A stretch of 64,000 bases of DNA from Drosophila miranda (lineage: Eukaryota; Arthropoda; Insecta; Diptera; Drosophilidae), in assembly GCF_003369915.1 (NCBI RefSeq), contig NC_046677.1:7130001-7194000 (forward strand), written 5' to 3'. Shown piece by piece: positions 26,228-36,252 of this stretch. A model generated the notes under the pieces. It did no database searches. It worked only from the letters and a program-made list of their open reading frames with translations, and was not told where the DNA came from. The position numbers were made by a program, and so were the translations under genes. Numbering within the stretch: position 1 is the stretch's first letter; every line of letters starts with the position of its first letter.

Positions 26228-28306
26228 TTATTTTGACATACTTTAGCGCAGCCATTGACAACACATATTCATCTCCACAAGAAAATGTCAACCAAGTATT
26301 CTCCAAGTATTTGTCATACTTAAAAAATAATAAATCCCGGCTCTATAAAAAGTACCAGAAGTCGGGCTCCACGTTGGCCTTAGCTCTATACTCCTCCGCT
26401 CGCTCTCTGTTCCTTGCCGTCAATAGTCAGTGTTATAATCATTACCTTTCACAATGTAGTAGTAATTTTCGTAGTGATCCTAAAAAATTCTATTCGTTCG
26501 TTAATTCTAAGCGCAAGTCAAACGTTTTTCCTCCGTCCCTTCATTACCAGAACAAAACAGAAGCTTCGGCTGTTGGTATTGCAAATTTATTCGCTAACTT
26601 TTTCCAAACAACGTACTCGTCTCATATTTACAACGCATCCACTCCGTATCCGTACCAGCTACCTCAAGCTAACAGTATTTTTCTGCCCTTTTTCGAGGAA
26701 AGCGTTGTTCTTGAAGGTTTGTCATCTATGGACATATCGTTTTCTGCGGGTCCAGATAAGGTACCAAGTTGCATCTTAAAACACTGTGCCCAGTCCCTTT
26801 GCAAACCCTTGACCTTTCTCTTCAACCTCTCCTTGGCACAGTCTTGTCTCCCAGTAATTTGGAATGAGTCCTACATCATTCCGCTTCACAAAAAAGGTTC
26901 AAGATCAAACATTGAAAACTATCGTGGTATCGCAAAGCTTTCCGCCATCCCGAAGCTTCTTGAGTTCCTGGTCACCCGGCAACTGCAACATCTTTGTTGC
27001 AGCTTGATATCTCCGTCGCAACACGGTTTTTTCAGACATCGTTCAACATCGACTAACCTTCTTGAGTTTTCTAACCTAATCCACCGTGGTTTTCAAATTG
27101 GTTTGCAGACGGATGTAGTTTTTACGGACTTCAGCAAGGCATTCGATTCTGTGAACCATGCTCTGCTTATTCAAAAGCTCTCCTTATTAGGGTTCCCAAC
27201 GAATCTTCTAGATTGGATTTTGTCCTATCTCTCTAACCGTACTCAACGTGTTTTGTTTTCTAACGTGTTGTCAAATACTGTTAATGTTACTTCAGGTGTG
27301 CCACAGGGAAGTCATCTGGGCCCGCTTCTGTTTATTTTATTTGTGAACGACCTTCCTCAAGTTATAACATACTCTACTACACTAATGTATGCTGATGATG
27401 TCAAAATCTGTCTTTCTTACTCTGATTGGTATTTGCACACACGCCTTCAACTTGATCTAAGTGAACTACTATTGTGGTGTTCAACTAATCTTCTTTTTCT
27501 GAACCTTTCCAAATGCAAACTTATGACATTTTACCGTCGCGCTCCTCATTTTGTCTCATATGTTCTAGGAAATCATGTCCTTGAGCGAATTTCGAGTTCA
27601 AATGACCTCGGAGTCCTTTTTGATCATAAGATGTGTTTCAACACCCATATAGCTGCAACTGTAAATAAAGCTAAGGGTGTTTTAGCGTTCATCAAGCGTT
27701 GGTCCAAGGAGTTTGACGACCCGTACGTTACGAAACAATTGTACATCTCGTTAGTACGTCCTATATTGGAGTATTGTTCTTGTGTGTGGAGCCCGCAGTA
27801 TAAAGAGCAGCAGGCTGTTATTGAATCCGTGCAAAAGCAATTTTTAATTTTTGCCCTTCGGAACTTTAACTGGGACTCGGGTAGAATCTTGCCACCCTAC
27901 CGGTCTAGGCTAAATCTTATTGACCTGCCGTCGTTGCACCATCGCAGAATATGCAATGGCGCAATGTTCGTGCACAAGCTCCTTCTTGGGACTGTTGACT
28001 CCCAAACTCTCTTGGGTCAGATTGACTTGGCCGTTCCATCCAGACCTACCCGTACTTTTAGGCCTATCCGTCTACCCATATGTAGGTCTAATTATGCCGA
28101 TCATGAACCTTTTAGGGTTTTATGCCATAATTATAACTCCCTCTGTCTAACCCTATCCCCTGAACTGTCTCTTAAACTAATTGCATGCAATATTTATAAT
28201 CATTTAAATTTAGTTAACTTTTAACTTATCTTTTTCTGCCTTTAGTAACTAATTACCATTATTAACAGATAATTTGTTAATTTAATAAATAAATAAATAA
28301 ATAAAA
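26228..28306 (+). mobile_element. 5'-truncated non-LTR retrotransposon, probably CR1-clade
   Basis: The element has an open reverse-transcriptase frame and ends in a tandem TAAA tail (about 28283-28305), typical of CR1-like rather than poly(A)-tailed elements. The endonuclease domain and first ORF are missing, so the copy was truncated at the 5' end on insertion. I could not find a target-site duplication. The long uninterrupted frame suggests a recent insertion. CR1 is my best guess from the tail and from the TDFSKAFDSVNHALL and SGVPQGSHLGPLLF blocks; the I group is the alternative. Confidence 0.85.
26233..28224 (+). CDS. LINE reverse transcriptase, C-terminal part of ORF2
   Basis: About 663 uninterrupted codons without a proper ATG at the left end; the frame is open back to a TAA at 26218, so it is a truncated polyprotein, not a genuine start. 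Reverse-transcriptase motifs appear in order: SAGPDKVPSCILKHC, WNESYIIPLHKKGSRS, NYRGIAKLSAIPKLLE, SQHGFFRHRSTSTNLLEF, VVFTDFSKAFDSVNHALL, SGVPQGSHLGPLLFILFVND and the catalytic YADD at about residue 388. The thumb and C-terminal region continues through LEYCSCVWSPQY to the stop. Without the endonuclease this copy cannot transpose by itself. Confidence 0.9.
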   Translation: MTYFSAAIDNTYSSPQENVNQVFSKYLSYLKNNKSRLYKKYQKSGSTLALALYSSARSLFLAVNSQCYNHYLSQCSSNFRSDPKKFYSFVNSKRKSNVFPPSLHYQNKTEASAVGIANLFANFFQTTYSSHIYNASTPYPYQLPQANSIFLPFFEESVVLEGLSSMDISFSAGPDKVPSCILKHCAQSLCKPLTFLFNLSLAQSCLPVIWNESYIIPLHKKGSRSNIENYRGIAKLSAIPKLLEFLVTRQLQHLCCSLISPSQHGFFRHRSTSTNLLEFSNLIHRGFQIGLQTDVVFTDFSKAFDSVNHALLIQKLSLLGFPTNLLDWILSYLSNRTQRVLFSNVLSNTVNVTSGVPQGSHLGPLLFILFVNDLPQVITYSTTLMYADDVKICLSYSDWYLHTRLQLDLSELLLWCSTNLLFLNLSKCKLMTFYRRAPHFVSYVLGNHVLERISSSNDLGVLFDHKMCFNTHIAATVNKAKGVLAFIKRWSKEFDDPYVTKQLYISLVRPILEYCSCVWSPQYKEQQAVIESVQKQFLIFALRNFNWDSGRILPPYRSRLNLIDLPSLHHRRICNGAMFVHKLLLGTVDSQTLLGQIDLAVPSRPTRTFRPIRLPICRSNYADHEPFRVLCHNYNSLCLTLSPELSLKLIACNIYNHLNLVNF

Positions 28307-28590
28307 ATGTCCTACGATGCCGATAGGACTTGGAGGGGGTGTGGGTCAACTTCCTCGCATTCTTGGAAATCGAACAAGACAAATCTTATATTAAGTAACA
28401 AAAATGCTGTATGTATATCTCTATAGTTATACGAATTTAATCCATTGGGAGAAATTAATTAAAGTTAAAGTAAGTTAAAATAACAAAAATCCATTTAAAG
28501 GAAAAAGAAAAGGAACAAGTCGTTAGATCTTCAGTCAGGGGTCGCTACTTCCAACAGTCTTCAGGTCGATCGATCATCTAGGAAATGTTG

Positions 28591-29775
28591 TTATATTGCA
28601 AGCAGGGGGCTCAAAATGGCTGAAATACGCATATTCTTTAAAATGTCCTTGCGTCCACTCTCTGAATGTACGATGCGAATGTAGCGAACAGGCCTGCGCG
28701 TGAAGCGGATATTGTGGGATGGTTTTGATGCTGTAAATCTGATATTTCCCATGCGCACCCAGTGGGTAAAGTTGCAAGAGATCAGTACGGTGCAGTTGAG
28801 CGAGAATGCAGTTAGAGTATTCACGACTCTGATATTATTGATTATGCACCAGAACTTCAGCTTGATTAAGATCTCATACGAGCTCACAGTTAAACTACGT
28901 GCCCCATGGGTTCCTGAGGCCACATTTAACCATGGATGTAGGACGGCACGGTAGGCCAGATTCGAAGGATTGAACGCTGTTTTGATGGCGTCGAATATTG
29001 CATCCGGGTGGATAATTCCAGATGGACGCACCACATTCACCAGGTCTTTCACAGAAATGAGAGGGAGACGTACAAGCGAGAGCAACGACTTGATGTCCAC
29101 GCTATGATTGTGGCGGCTCCATTTGCATACCATATGAAAAATTTGCAGTTCGTGGGCAAGGAAAGTGTCCCGTCGCAGGACTTCTTCAAGCGATTCCTTC
29201 GAGAGCATTTGGAAAGATTCGCGCGCGAACAGTTGGCCCGTATGTCTGTCCACGAAATCGAGGCATTTCATGGTCAGGTCTGCAAGATTGAATTGGCGCG
29301 CTGTATCCAGGATCATGCACACATTGCTGACGTCCAGATTCTGGTGCAGATGTTTGGCTATGGCCTTCTCGACTTCCAGCAAGCAATACATATTGGCCAA
29401 ACCGAGCACTTTGAAAATGGCATTCAGGTCCAGTTGGGATAAGGGCAGAGTGCCCGAGTAAAGGTAGCCCAGGATTATTTTGAATGCCTCCAACGGCACG
29501 TCCAGCCGAATCAGATCTTTTTTTGACTCGGACATGCCACCGTAGAGTAGGCCGTAGAAGTAATTGCTGCGCTTTCCTAGAATCATGCGGTGCGCGGGCA
29601 GGCTCTGATCCTCCACGAGGAAAGTGATGTCCGAGAAGAGCTGGTCCATGCAGAGGCTCTTCATGTCAGTCACGAGTTGTTTAGTAAAGATGTTCACCGA
29701 CACCTGCTCGTCGGTGTGGCGTCTCTTAGCGGCGACGGAAGACGAAGAGGTTGCGTGGCTTGCCTGGTTGTTCAT
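28591..29775 (-). CDS. BTBD9-like BTB-BACK protein, single exon
   Basis: An uninterrupted 394-codon frame from an ATG (MNNQASHATSSSS). A BTB domain (about residues 35-140) has LFSDITFLVEDQSLPAHRMI and YFYGLLYGGMSESKKDLI, very like the FRALLYGGMRES stretch of BTBD9. A BACK domain (about 145-250) ends VRLPLISVKDLVNVVRPSGI, again the BTBD9 signature. After it comes a discoidin-like (F5/8 C) segment finishing RRPVRYIRIVHSES. BTBD9 is a proposed Cullin-3 substrate adaptor with roles in sleep and dopamine signalling in flies. The product is shorter than BTBD9 (about 600-700 residues), with one rather than two discoidin-like parts, and has no introns, so it may be a retro-derived paralogue. Function is not known. 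A DRE lies about 180 bp upstream. Confidence 0.88.
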   Translation of the reverse strand: MNNQASHATSSSSVAAKRRHTDEQVSVNIFTKQLVTDMKSLCMDQLFSDITFLVEDQSLPAHRMILGKRSNYFYGLLYGGMSESKKDLIRLDVPLEAFKIILGYLYSGTLPLSQLDLNAIFKVLGLANMYCLLEVEKAIAKHLHQNLDVSNVCMILDTARQFNLADLTMKCLDFVDRHTGQLFARESFQMLSKESLEEVLRRDTFLAHELQIFHMVCKWSRHNHSVDIKSLLSLVRLPLISVKDLVNVVRPSGIIHPDAIFDAIKTAFNPSNLAYRAVLHPWLNVASGTHGARSLTVSSYEILIKLKFWCIINNIRVVNTLTAFSLNCTVLISCNFTHWVRMGNIRFTASKPSHNIRFTRRPVRYIRIVHSESGRKDILKNMRISAILSPLLAI

Positions 29776-29956
29776 TTTCGTTACTGTATTTCTCTGTGAG
29801 TGGACCGGTAGTGTAGATGTTTGCTTATATTTCTATTCCATATACTTTGTTTACTTACTTTTCTCCTTTTCTTCAGCAATTTATTTATTTTAAGCACAAT
29901 TTCATGTCACTCTCTTCAATGTTAAGTTGGCTGTGATAAAATATGTCGATTGATCT

Positions 29957-29964
29957 TATCGATA
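29957..29964 (-). promoter_or_regulatory. DRE (TATCGATA), probable promoter of the BTBD9-like gene
   Basis: A perfect palindromic DRE, 182 bp upstream of the minus-strand start codon. The motif is typical of housekeeping promoters. Its use by this gene is inferred from position only. Confidence 0.45.
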
Positions 29965-30231
29965 CATTGAATAGACTGCGATAGTGTGTGCGTACATTTT
30001 AATAAATATTTATATTGCTGTAATTATTTACCATTCCGCAAAATTTGTTACTGTTTGCATTTAAGATCATCCGCTTATTTACTGCTCATACCCTATAGGC
30101 TGTAATAGCGCTTTTTATTTAAAGGCAATTACAATGATATGGTCACATATTTCCTTTGTTAGAGGCAGCAGGTTTTCAGCGCTGTGTGTGATTGTTTTTT
30201 TGTACGTTCAGGTATTGTATGATGTGCTCCG

Positions 30232-30500
30232 CTAGATCCCCAGGCTCATAATTTTCTCCTGTTTAGCCTAAAGGTCCTCCTTCTTGATGTTGATAATCTT
30301 GTACAGCTCAGGGAGTCTTGCCCTTAATAATTGCACTTGATGTCCATCCATCTATCATAGACGATAGCCTGGTCCACCTTGAAGAATCCCACTGCGCCAT
30401 CGACTCTTTCTCCACCGCCAACTCACTTCTCCTTTGTCCCTGGCTGCTCATCCGGTATGTCCTGTGGATCGTCCCGATGGTAGCGTGCCCATTCCAGTTT
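30232..30500 (-). pseudogene. SKP1-family pseudogene fragment
   Basis: Minus-strand translation in successive frames matches the C-terminal two thirds of SKP1, the F-box adaptor of SCF ubiquitin ligases: WARYHRDDPQDIPDEQ (SkpA has WATYHKDDP), then a stop, FFKVDQ (SkpA DFLKVDQ), WMDIK (YLDIK), then IIKGKTPE (MIKGKTPEE) and YKIINIKKEDL (RKTFNIKNDF). At least two in-frame stops, two frame changes and a deletion around the DIKGLL region make it non-coding. The N-terminal third is absent. Flies carry several SKP1 paralogues (SkpA-F), so this is probably a dead member; the parent cannot be told by eye. Confidence 0.8.
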
Positions 30501-31629
30501 TAAGAGTTTTAGGTTTTTTGAGGTTTGTTTTTAGAAGAGACTTTATATTGTTTTAGATACGAATAAATTTCTATTGTATTCCGATTTGTTTAATTTAAAT
30601 GAGTTGCGTTTGGAGATGTTTGCGCGTGTTTCTGAAAAATGATGTAGAAACAATTTCCAGCTTAGACACCGTGTATATTAATTCCAGATTAACTTCTAAA
30701 TCTACATAGATTCTATCAGGAGAAAAGCAACTAATGTTGGTAGCCACCATTTTTCGGTAGATCTCGATAGCAGATATTTGATATTTTCGGTAAATGATCG
30801 CCATAAACTAAAATTGCAATCAAAATACATATACAAATGCACATAAGTACAACATACAATGCAATCTGTGACATATACCCAAGTCTCACAGACGAAATAT
30901 CACTCTAATTAAGCGCCCCAAGTGATATTTCCCCGATTTGTACATAATCCAATTAGATGACCCGCGCAATTGACTTTAAATAGCGGCAATTCACTTTGCG
31001 AGTTAGGTGACTCTGAAAATGTGATTCTATAATCAGTGGATGTAAACGCCCAGATGATAATTGTAATTGCCAATAGCCGACGCTTTTTTGCCCACTTCGC
31101 AGCTACTTTTTGAGTTCGCTGAGAATTTCCCATACGATCTGGTGCCCAGTGCTACGTCATCAAATGCATGTGGAACCGGTAATACAAAAAGCTGAACACG
31201 TTATCGTTGAGCTTACTGAATGGGAAGAAACGCGTGCCATTAGAGTATGAATGCTACAAAAAAATCAGTGGGCAATGCCTCAGAACAGCTGGGAACTAAA
31301 CGTTAGGCAGTGGCTGCATTGGAGGGGGTCTGCTCGTTCGACTAGCCATGGGTAAGCAGTAGTCTTTTCCAATGAAAATTGAGAGGTATAAACCTCTCTC
31401 CCTCTCCCAAGGACTCAAGAGGGAGCCATTAAGAACAACCGTAAATATATTATTGCAATAAACCTTTCAATATTCCTCGCGAAAGCCCCCTTCTCAGACC
31501 ACAGCACTGCCATTAACCTGGGCTGGCGCTCTTTTTCCCAATCGATTTGATCTGATGCTAATGTCGCGGAGTGACGTGTTGAACTATCGGAATGCATCGG
31601 GGCTCTCTCTGGCGATGGAGGCACACTCC
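30501..31629. other. Spacer without recognised gene
   Basis: AT-rich left half, then ordinary intergenic sequence. A minus-strand open frame at 30909-31133 has no homology that I recognise. CTCTCTCCCTCTCCC at about 31396 is low complexity. The right end holds the lipase promoter. Confidence 0.4.
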
Positions 31630-31635
31630 TATAAA
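31630..31635 (+). promoter_or_regulatory. TATA box of the lipase gene
   Basis: TATAAA about 95 bp upstream of the start codon, consistent with transcription starting near 31660. A TATA promoter fits a regulated, tissue-specific gene, unlike the motif-1/DRE promoters of the housekeeping block. Confidence 0.65.
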
Positions 31636-31729
31636 ACGAACTGGCAAATTAGAGCCGAGCAACAGAGTGCAATTGTCAGTGGAACTAATAGCTTCGATCG
31701 TTGCAGCTGATCTAATAAATCGACTTAGA

Positions 31730-32972
31730 ATGTGGACCCAACTATTTGCAGTACTGCTGCTGGCAGCACAATATGGTAAGCATTATCTGCGTGGGAATAT
31801 GAAAGGCAATATGCTAACCTATCTGATCTGTAGCTCAAGGCAAACCTTCCATCGGCCAGAACGAGCTCGGGGGCGACTATGACACGGAGATGAGTACATT
31901 TATGGATATGCTGCCAGCGGAGGATGAAATGCCAGATGGTATCGGTTCGCGATCGTCCTTCTCCGAGGAGCCAGAATCGGATGATATCTTGGCCTCGTTG
32001 GACGATGAGTACGAGGGCGCCGAGCACTGTGAGTGGAACACCTGCGACAAGGATCTAAGTGAGTCCCGGGGCATTGGATCGTTCTTGGATCTGAGTTTCA
32101 TCAAGAAGATTGCTGGCAATCTGAACCCGTTCGGCAGCCACAAGCCCCGCATGCAGTTCTACCTGTTCAAGCGGGAGTTTCCCGAGTGCGGCCGAGAGCT
32201 GGACTTCAGCAGCGAGAAGAAGTGGCGCCACTCCGGTTTCAATGCCTCCCTGCCCACCAGGCTGATGATTCACGGCTGGATGAGTCAGTCGCGTGGCTCC
32301 TTCAATCGGGACGTGAAGAACGCCTATCTGAAGCGCGGAGAATACAATGTGATTGTGGCCGACTGGAGTGCCTCTTCAGCGAATGTAAACTACTTTTCGG
32401 TGGTGGGCCTAATCGAGGTTTTTGGCGCCCAATTGGCGCAGTTTACGAGGAACCTGAACCGCCAGTACGGCGCCAGCTTCGACAGCATGTACCTCATCGG
32501 CCACTCGCTGGGCGCCCAGATTGCCGGATCCGCGGGGAAGCGACTGAAGCCCGACCAGGTCAACACCATCTTCGCCTTGGATCCGGCGGGTCCCAAGTTC
32601 CGGCATCGCAGCGCCGAGTTCCGCATCGATCCCACGGACGCCAAATACGTGGAGTCCATGCACACGAGTGTCAACTTCGGCTTCCGCCGGCCCACAGGCA
32701 GTGCGACTTTTTATCCGAACCATGGCACCATTCAGCCGAGCTGCTACTATCTGGGATGCTCGCACATCCGCTCCTACGCGATGTTCGCCGAGTCCATCAA
32801 TTCCCCCAAGGGATTCTGGGGCACGCCCTGCACGCGGGACAATGGTCGGTGGCAGTGCGACCAGAGCCAGCGACAGACCGTCCAAATGGCTGGAGAACCA
32901 GCGCTGCATAAGAGGGGCATTTTCTACGTGAAGACCTCGGCGAGTGATCCTTTCGCTTTGGGCAGGGAATAG
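31730..32972 (+). CDS. Secreted lipase-family protein (pancreatic lipase/yolk-protein superfamily)
   Basis: Two exons (31730-31775, 31834-32972; 58-bp intron) encode 394 residues. The start MWTQLFAVLLLAAQYAQG is a clear signal peptide. The alpha/beta-hydrolase core carries the full triad: Ser240 in GHSLGAQ, Asp265 in ALDPAGP and His326 in GCSHIRSY, so it is predicted to be an active esterase or lipase of the neutral lipase family, unlike the yolk proteins, which lost the serine. Between the signal and the core (residues about 30-85) lies an acidic, poorly conserved spacer (EEPESDDILASLDDEYEG). Cysteine pairs near the C terminus (CYYLGC, CTRDNGRWQC) fit the usual disulphides. The substrate is unknown; gut or reproductive expression is common for such genes but is only inference. 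Confidence 0.9.
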
Positions 32973-33289
32973 ATCCAAACTTCTGAAATAGATTTACGAT
33001 TTAAATTAATGCAAAATGTGATTGAAGTCTTGCAACTAAGACAAATACAAATTATCTTTAAGAATTATAAATGCTCCACTCTCTTGAAAGAAAGTTCATT
33101 GAAAAAAATACCATTATACCAAGGAATAGCTCTTCAAAGCAACATCAACAACAAAATACACACATATCTCCACCAAGAGAGCATACAGAAATTGAAATTA
33201 AGGCACAAAGAAGTCTGCTTTTGATTCGAAATGTGCTGCAATTCTTCCTTCTTCAGGGACTTTCAAAGGCAAGACAGCTCCGGAATGAC
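32973..33289 (+). other. Lipase 3' region
   Basis: AT-rich 3' UTR and spacer. No perfect polyadenylation hexamer is obvious close to the stop codon. The spacer runs into the decayed EcKinase tail at about 33290. Confidence 0.4.
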
Positions 33290-33392
33290 TTAGCAACCGC
33301 GTGGAACCGAAGAAAATGTGTCAACTTCTCTTCTAAAGACTTCTGTAATTTCCTGGTTGAAAATTGGACATACTACATACTGCTCTTGCCGT
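33290..33392 (-). pseudogene. EcKinase pseudogene, severed C-terminal tail
   Basis: Minus-strand sequence beyond the LINE reads KLQKSLEEKLTHFLRFHAV, which fits the C-terminal helical end of ecdysteroid-kinase-like proteins. It continues from the target-duplication bases shared with 38119-38128, so the gene tail was cut off by the insertion. A stop lies a few codons after the junction. The match is weaker than that of the main part. Confidence 0.5.
33383..33392 (+). repeat. Target-site duplication, LINE 3' side
   Basis: GCTCTTGCCG, identical to 38119-38128 at the other end of the element. Two following T residues are also shared but merge with the poly(T) tail, so the duplication is 10-12 bp. 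Confidence 0.9.
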
Positions 33393-33549
33393 TTTTTTTT
33401 TTTTTTTTTTTGTTTTTTTTTAATTTTATTTTATTAGAAATCAGCTTTACTTAAACTATGATCTAATATTAGTGATATTTACATTGGCTTACTACATATT
33501 ATAAGAGTTTAATGATTAGGTTTATATATACATTTTAATGATGTGTTAT

Positions 33550-36252
33550 TCAGCAAATTTTTCTATTTTTTATGTTCAATGGGTGGAGACGTTTGAGTCT
33601 GCGTGGGATTTGGAGGTGCAGTAATCCTCTAGCTGTTTCATTTGGATGGTTAATGAGCCTATCGTTGTATCGACTGCTATGATGGTTTATTTGATCTCCA
33701 ATTTTTGGGATGAGGAGATCTCTTTCCAGCATTGTGGTCCGAACAAACCACGGGGCACCTGTCATCGCCCTTAGAGCCTTCGCTTGCATGACTCTGATTT
33801 TATTCAGATGCGTCTTCGCTGCACATCCCCAGACTTGAATGGCATATGTCCATATAGGGATTATAATTGCCTTGTACAATATGACTTTATTGCGTAGGGG
33901 AAGCTTACTTTTTGAGTTCATGAGCCAGTGCAACTTTTTGAGTTTGTTTTGACATTTGATGACTGTAGCTCTGATATGCGGTCCCCAAGTTAGGCTTTTA
34001 TCGAAGTGGACACCGAGGTAGCAGTGACTGCTCTTGCGCGGAATTATATTTCCGTTGAAGGTTAGGTCTGGTGGGCGCTTGCTTCTTAGAGTAAAATTTA
34101 CGTTAACTGACTTTGTTTCGTTAATTGTGATGTTCCATTTTTTTGCCCATTTTTCCACGGATTCGAGGTAGATTTGAAGTTGTTCAGCAACGGCTCTGTA
34201 GCAGGTGGATGACGAAAGAATAGCAGTATCGTCAGCGTAAGTGGCGACCAGGAAGTTGCTTGGGTTGACGTGCTGTAGCGGCATGTCGCGTGTAAACAAT
34301 GTGTACAGGATTGGCCCAAGGACGCTGCCTTGTGGAACTCCAGCTCTGATAATTTTTATGTCTGAAATAGCGTCCTTGATTGTGACAATAAACGTTCTTT
34401 CTCCCAAAAATGACTTTATGACTGAATACTGGGGGGCGGGTAGTAGCATCTTTAATTTATATAAAAGTCCCTTGTGCCAGACTTTGTCGAAAGCTTGTTT
34501 CACGTCGAGAAACACCCCTGAGCAGTATTGCTTAGTTTCATAAGCGTTGAGGATGTGTTGAGCCACTCTGTGTACTTGTTCCGGAGTCCCGTGCTGTCTT
34601 CTGAAACCGAATTGGTGCTGTGGAATAGCTTCCTTGACGCAGCTTTCAGCCACCATTCTGCTCAAGAATATTCTTTCGAATATCTTGGAGAAAACTGGCA
34701 GTAGGCTTATTGGTCTGTATGATTCTAGGGCTGACGTTGGTTTACCTGGCTTTAGTATCATCACAATCATTGCACACTTCCATTGGGTGGGGAAGTGGCC
34801 GATGCGGAGGATGGCGTTGTAGAGTGCAACTAGAAACATAACTCCCTTGCGTGGAAGCAGTTTTGCGATGCGGGCATCTATTAAATCGTGCCCAGGAGCT
34901 TTGTTGTTCACAAGAGCTTTTATTTCCGCTTGGACTTCAGAAGGTGAAACTGGCTTGGTTGGTATCGACATCTGTAGGGGCGCTTCTAAGTACCAGGAGA
35001 GTGCTCGCGTGTGATCTTGAGGTGCTACATCGGCTGGAGTGAATCTGGTCTCTAAATTTCTAGCGAACGCTTCTGCTTTTTCCAAGTCAGACTTCACCCA
35101 GGTACCGTTGTCGTTTCTTAATGGAAAGCTGCACAGTGGCTGCCTCTTGATGCCACGGGTGAGTTTCCAGAGATTGACCTGGCTACTTTCGGTTGTATCG
35201 GCTCTTTTTAGCATTTCGTCGAAGTGTTTGCTGCTTTTCTCAGCGAGGGCCTTTTTTAAGTTTCTGCCCGCTCTGTGCATCTAAGCTTTAGTGTCTGGGT
35301 CGTGAGTTCTTATGAAAGCTTTCCTTAGTCTTCTCTTGATACGCACAAGGTTTTCGATGTGAGGGTCAGGTGATGCAGCAGGTCGGGTCGAGCGCTCCTC
35401 GGACGTGGGTGGTTCTGCGGAGAGAGCTGCTTCCTGAATGAGGCTATTAAGCGAGCGTACAGCCGCGTCAATGTCTTCTGGAGACTCGAATCTCTCGTTA
35501 AGTCGGATGTGATCTTCCAAATGGGTTTGAAAAATCTCAATGTTTGCTCGACTGTGCAGGAGCTTCTGTTTAGTGGGGTAGTTGACAGGGGATAAGTGCA
35601 TTTCTATGAGAAGCGGTAGGTGATCGGAGGGAAGGTCGAAGTTCGCTTGTATGTGCAGGAATCTATGGGGAACGCCTTTGTAGATAGCGAAATCCAAGGC
35701 ACTAGGCGATCTGTTGGAGTCGTATGGGTAGTGGGTTGCAGAGCCAGTGGCAAGAATGTTGGCTCCACTTGAGACTATATAGTCGTGGATTTCGCGACCT
35801 CTAGGGCAGGAGCGAGGGTTTCCCCACCATTGGTGCTTCGCATTCCAGTCCCCAGCTGCAATGTATTTTGGCCCAAAACTAGATAATAAAGAGCGGAACT
35901 GAGAACTTGTCCATAAGGTAGCAGGAGGACAGTAGATAGCCGAGATAGTTATTTCTCCTAGAGAGGTGCTTAGCACCATGTTAGCGGCTTGAATTTGGCC
36001 ATCTGTAATGGGGTTGATTGGGAAGTGCTTGAGGCTGCTGCGGATGAGGATAGCAGATCCTCCTCTAAAACTATCGGAGGGATGATTTGCAGTGTAGAGT
36101 TCGTATCCTATTAGTTTGAATGTTGTTCTGCTGCAGAAGTGCGTTTCCGAGAGAAGCATTATGTCGATTTGATTCGATGCAATGAAGTTTTTGAGTTCTA
36201 GGCTTTTGTTGGCTATGCCCGACGCATTCCAAATACCTATACGGTAAGGCAT
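33550..36252 (-). pseudogene. Jockey ORF2: endonuclease and reverse transcriptase, one stop codon
   Basis: The endonuclease part (36252-35281, 323 codons) starts MPYRIGIWNASGIANKS and has the APE-type residues in LLSETHF, AAGDWNAKHQWWG and SDHLPLL. A TAG at 35283-35281 then interrupts the frame; the next codon is ATG and the same frame stays open for another 576 codons. That second part holds the reverse transcriptase: APGHDLIDARIAK, YRPISLLPVFSKIFERI, HQFGFRRQHGTPEQVHR, FLDVKQAFDKVWHKGLL, AGVPQGSVLGPILY and the catalytic TYADDTAI. Both parts match Jockey-clade proteins along their length, so the stop is the only lesion I see in ORF2. As annotated, the full enzyme cannot be made. Confidence 0.93.

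Noticed and set aside
35039-35284. Short plus-strand frames antisense to the Jockey ORF2
   Set aside because: Shadows of the LINE polymerase coding strand.
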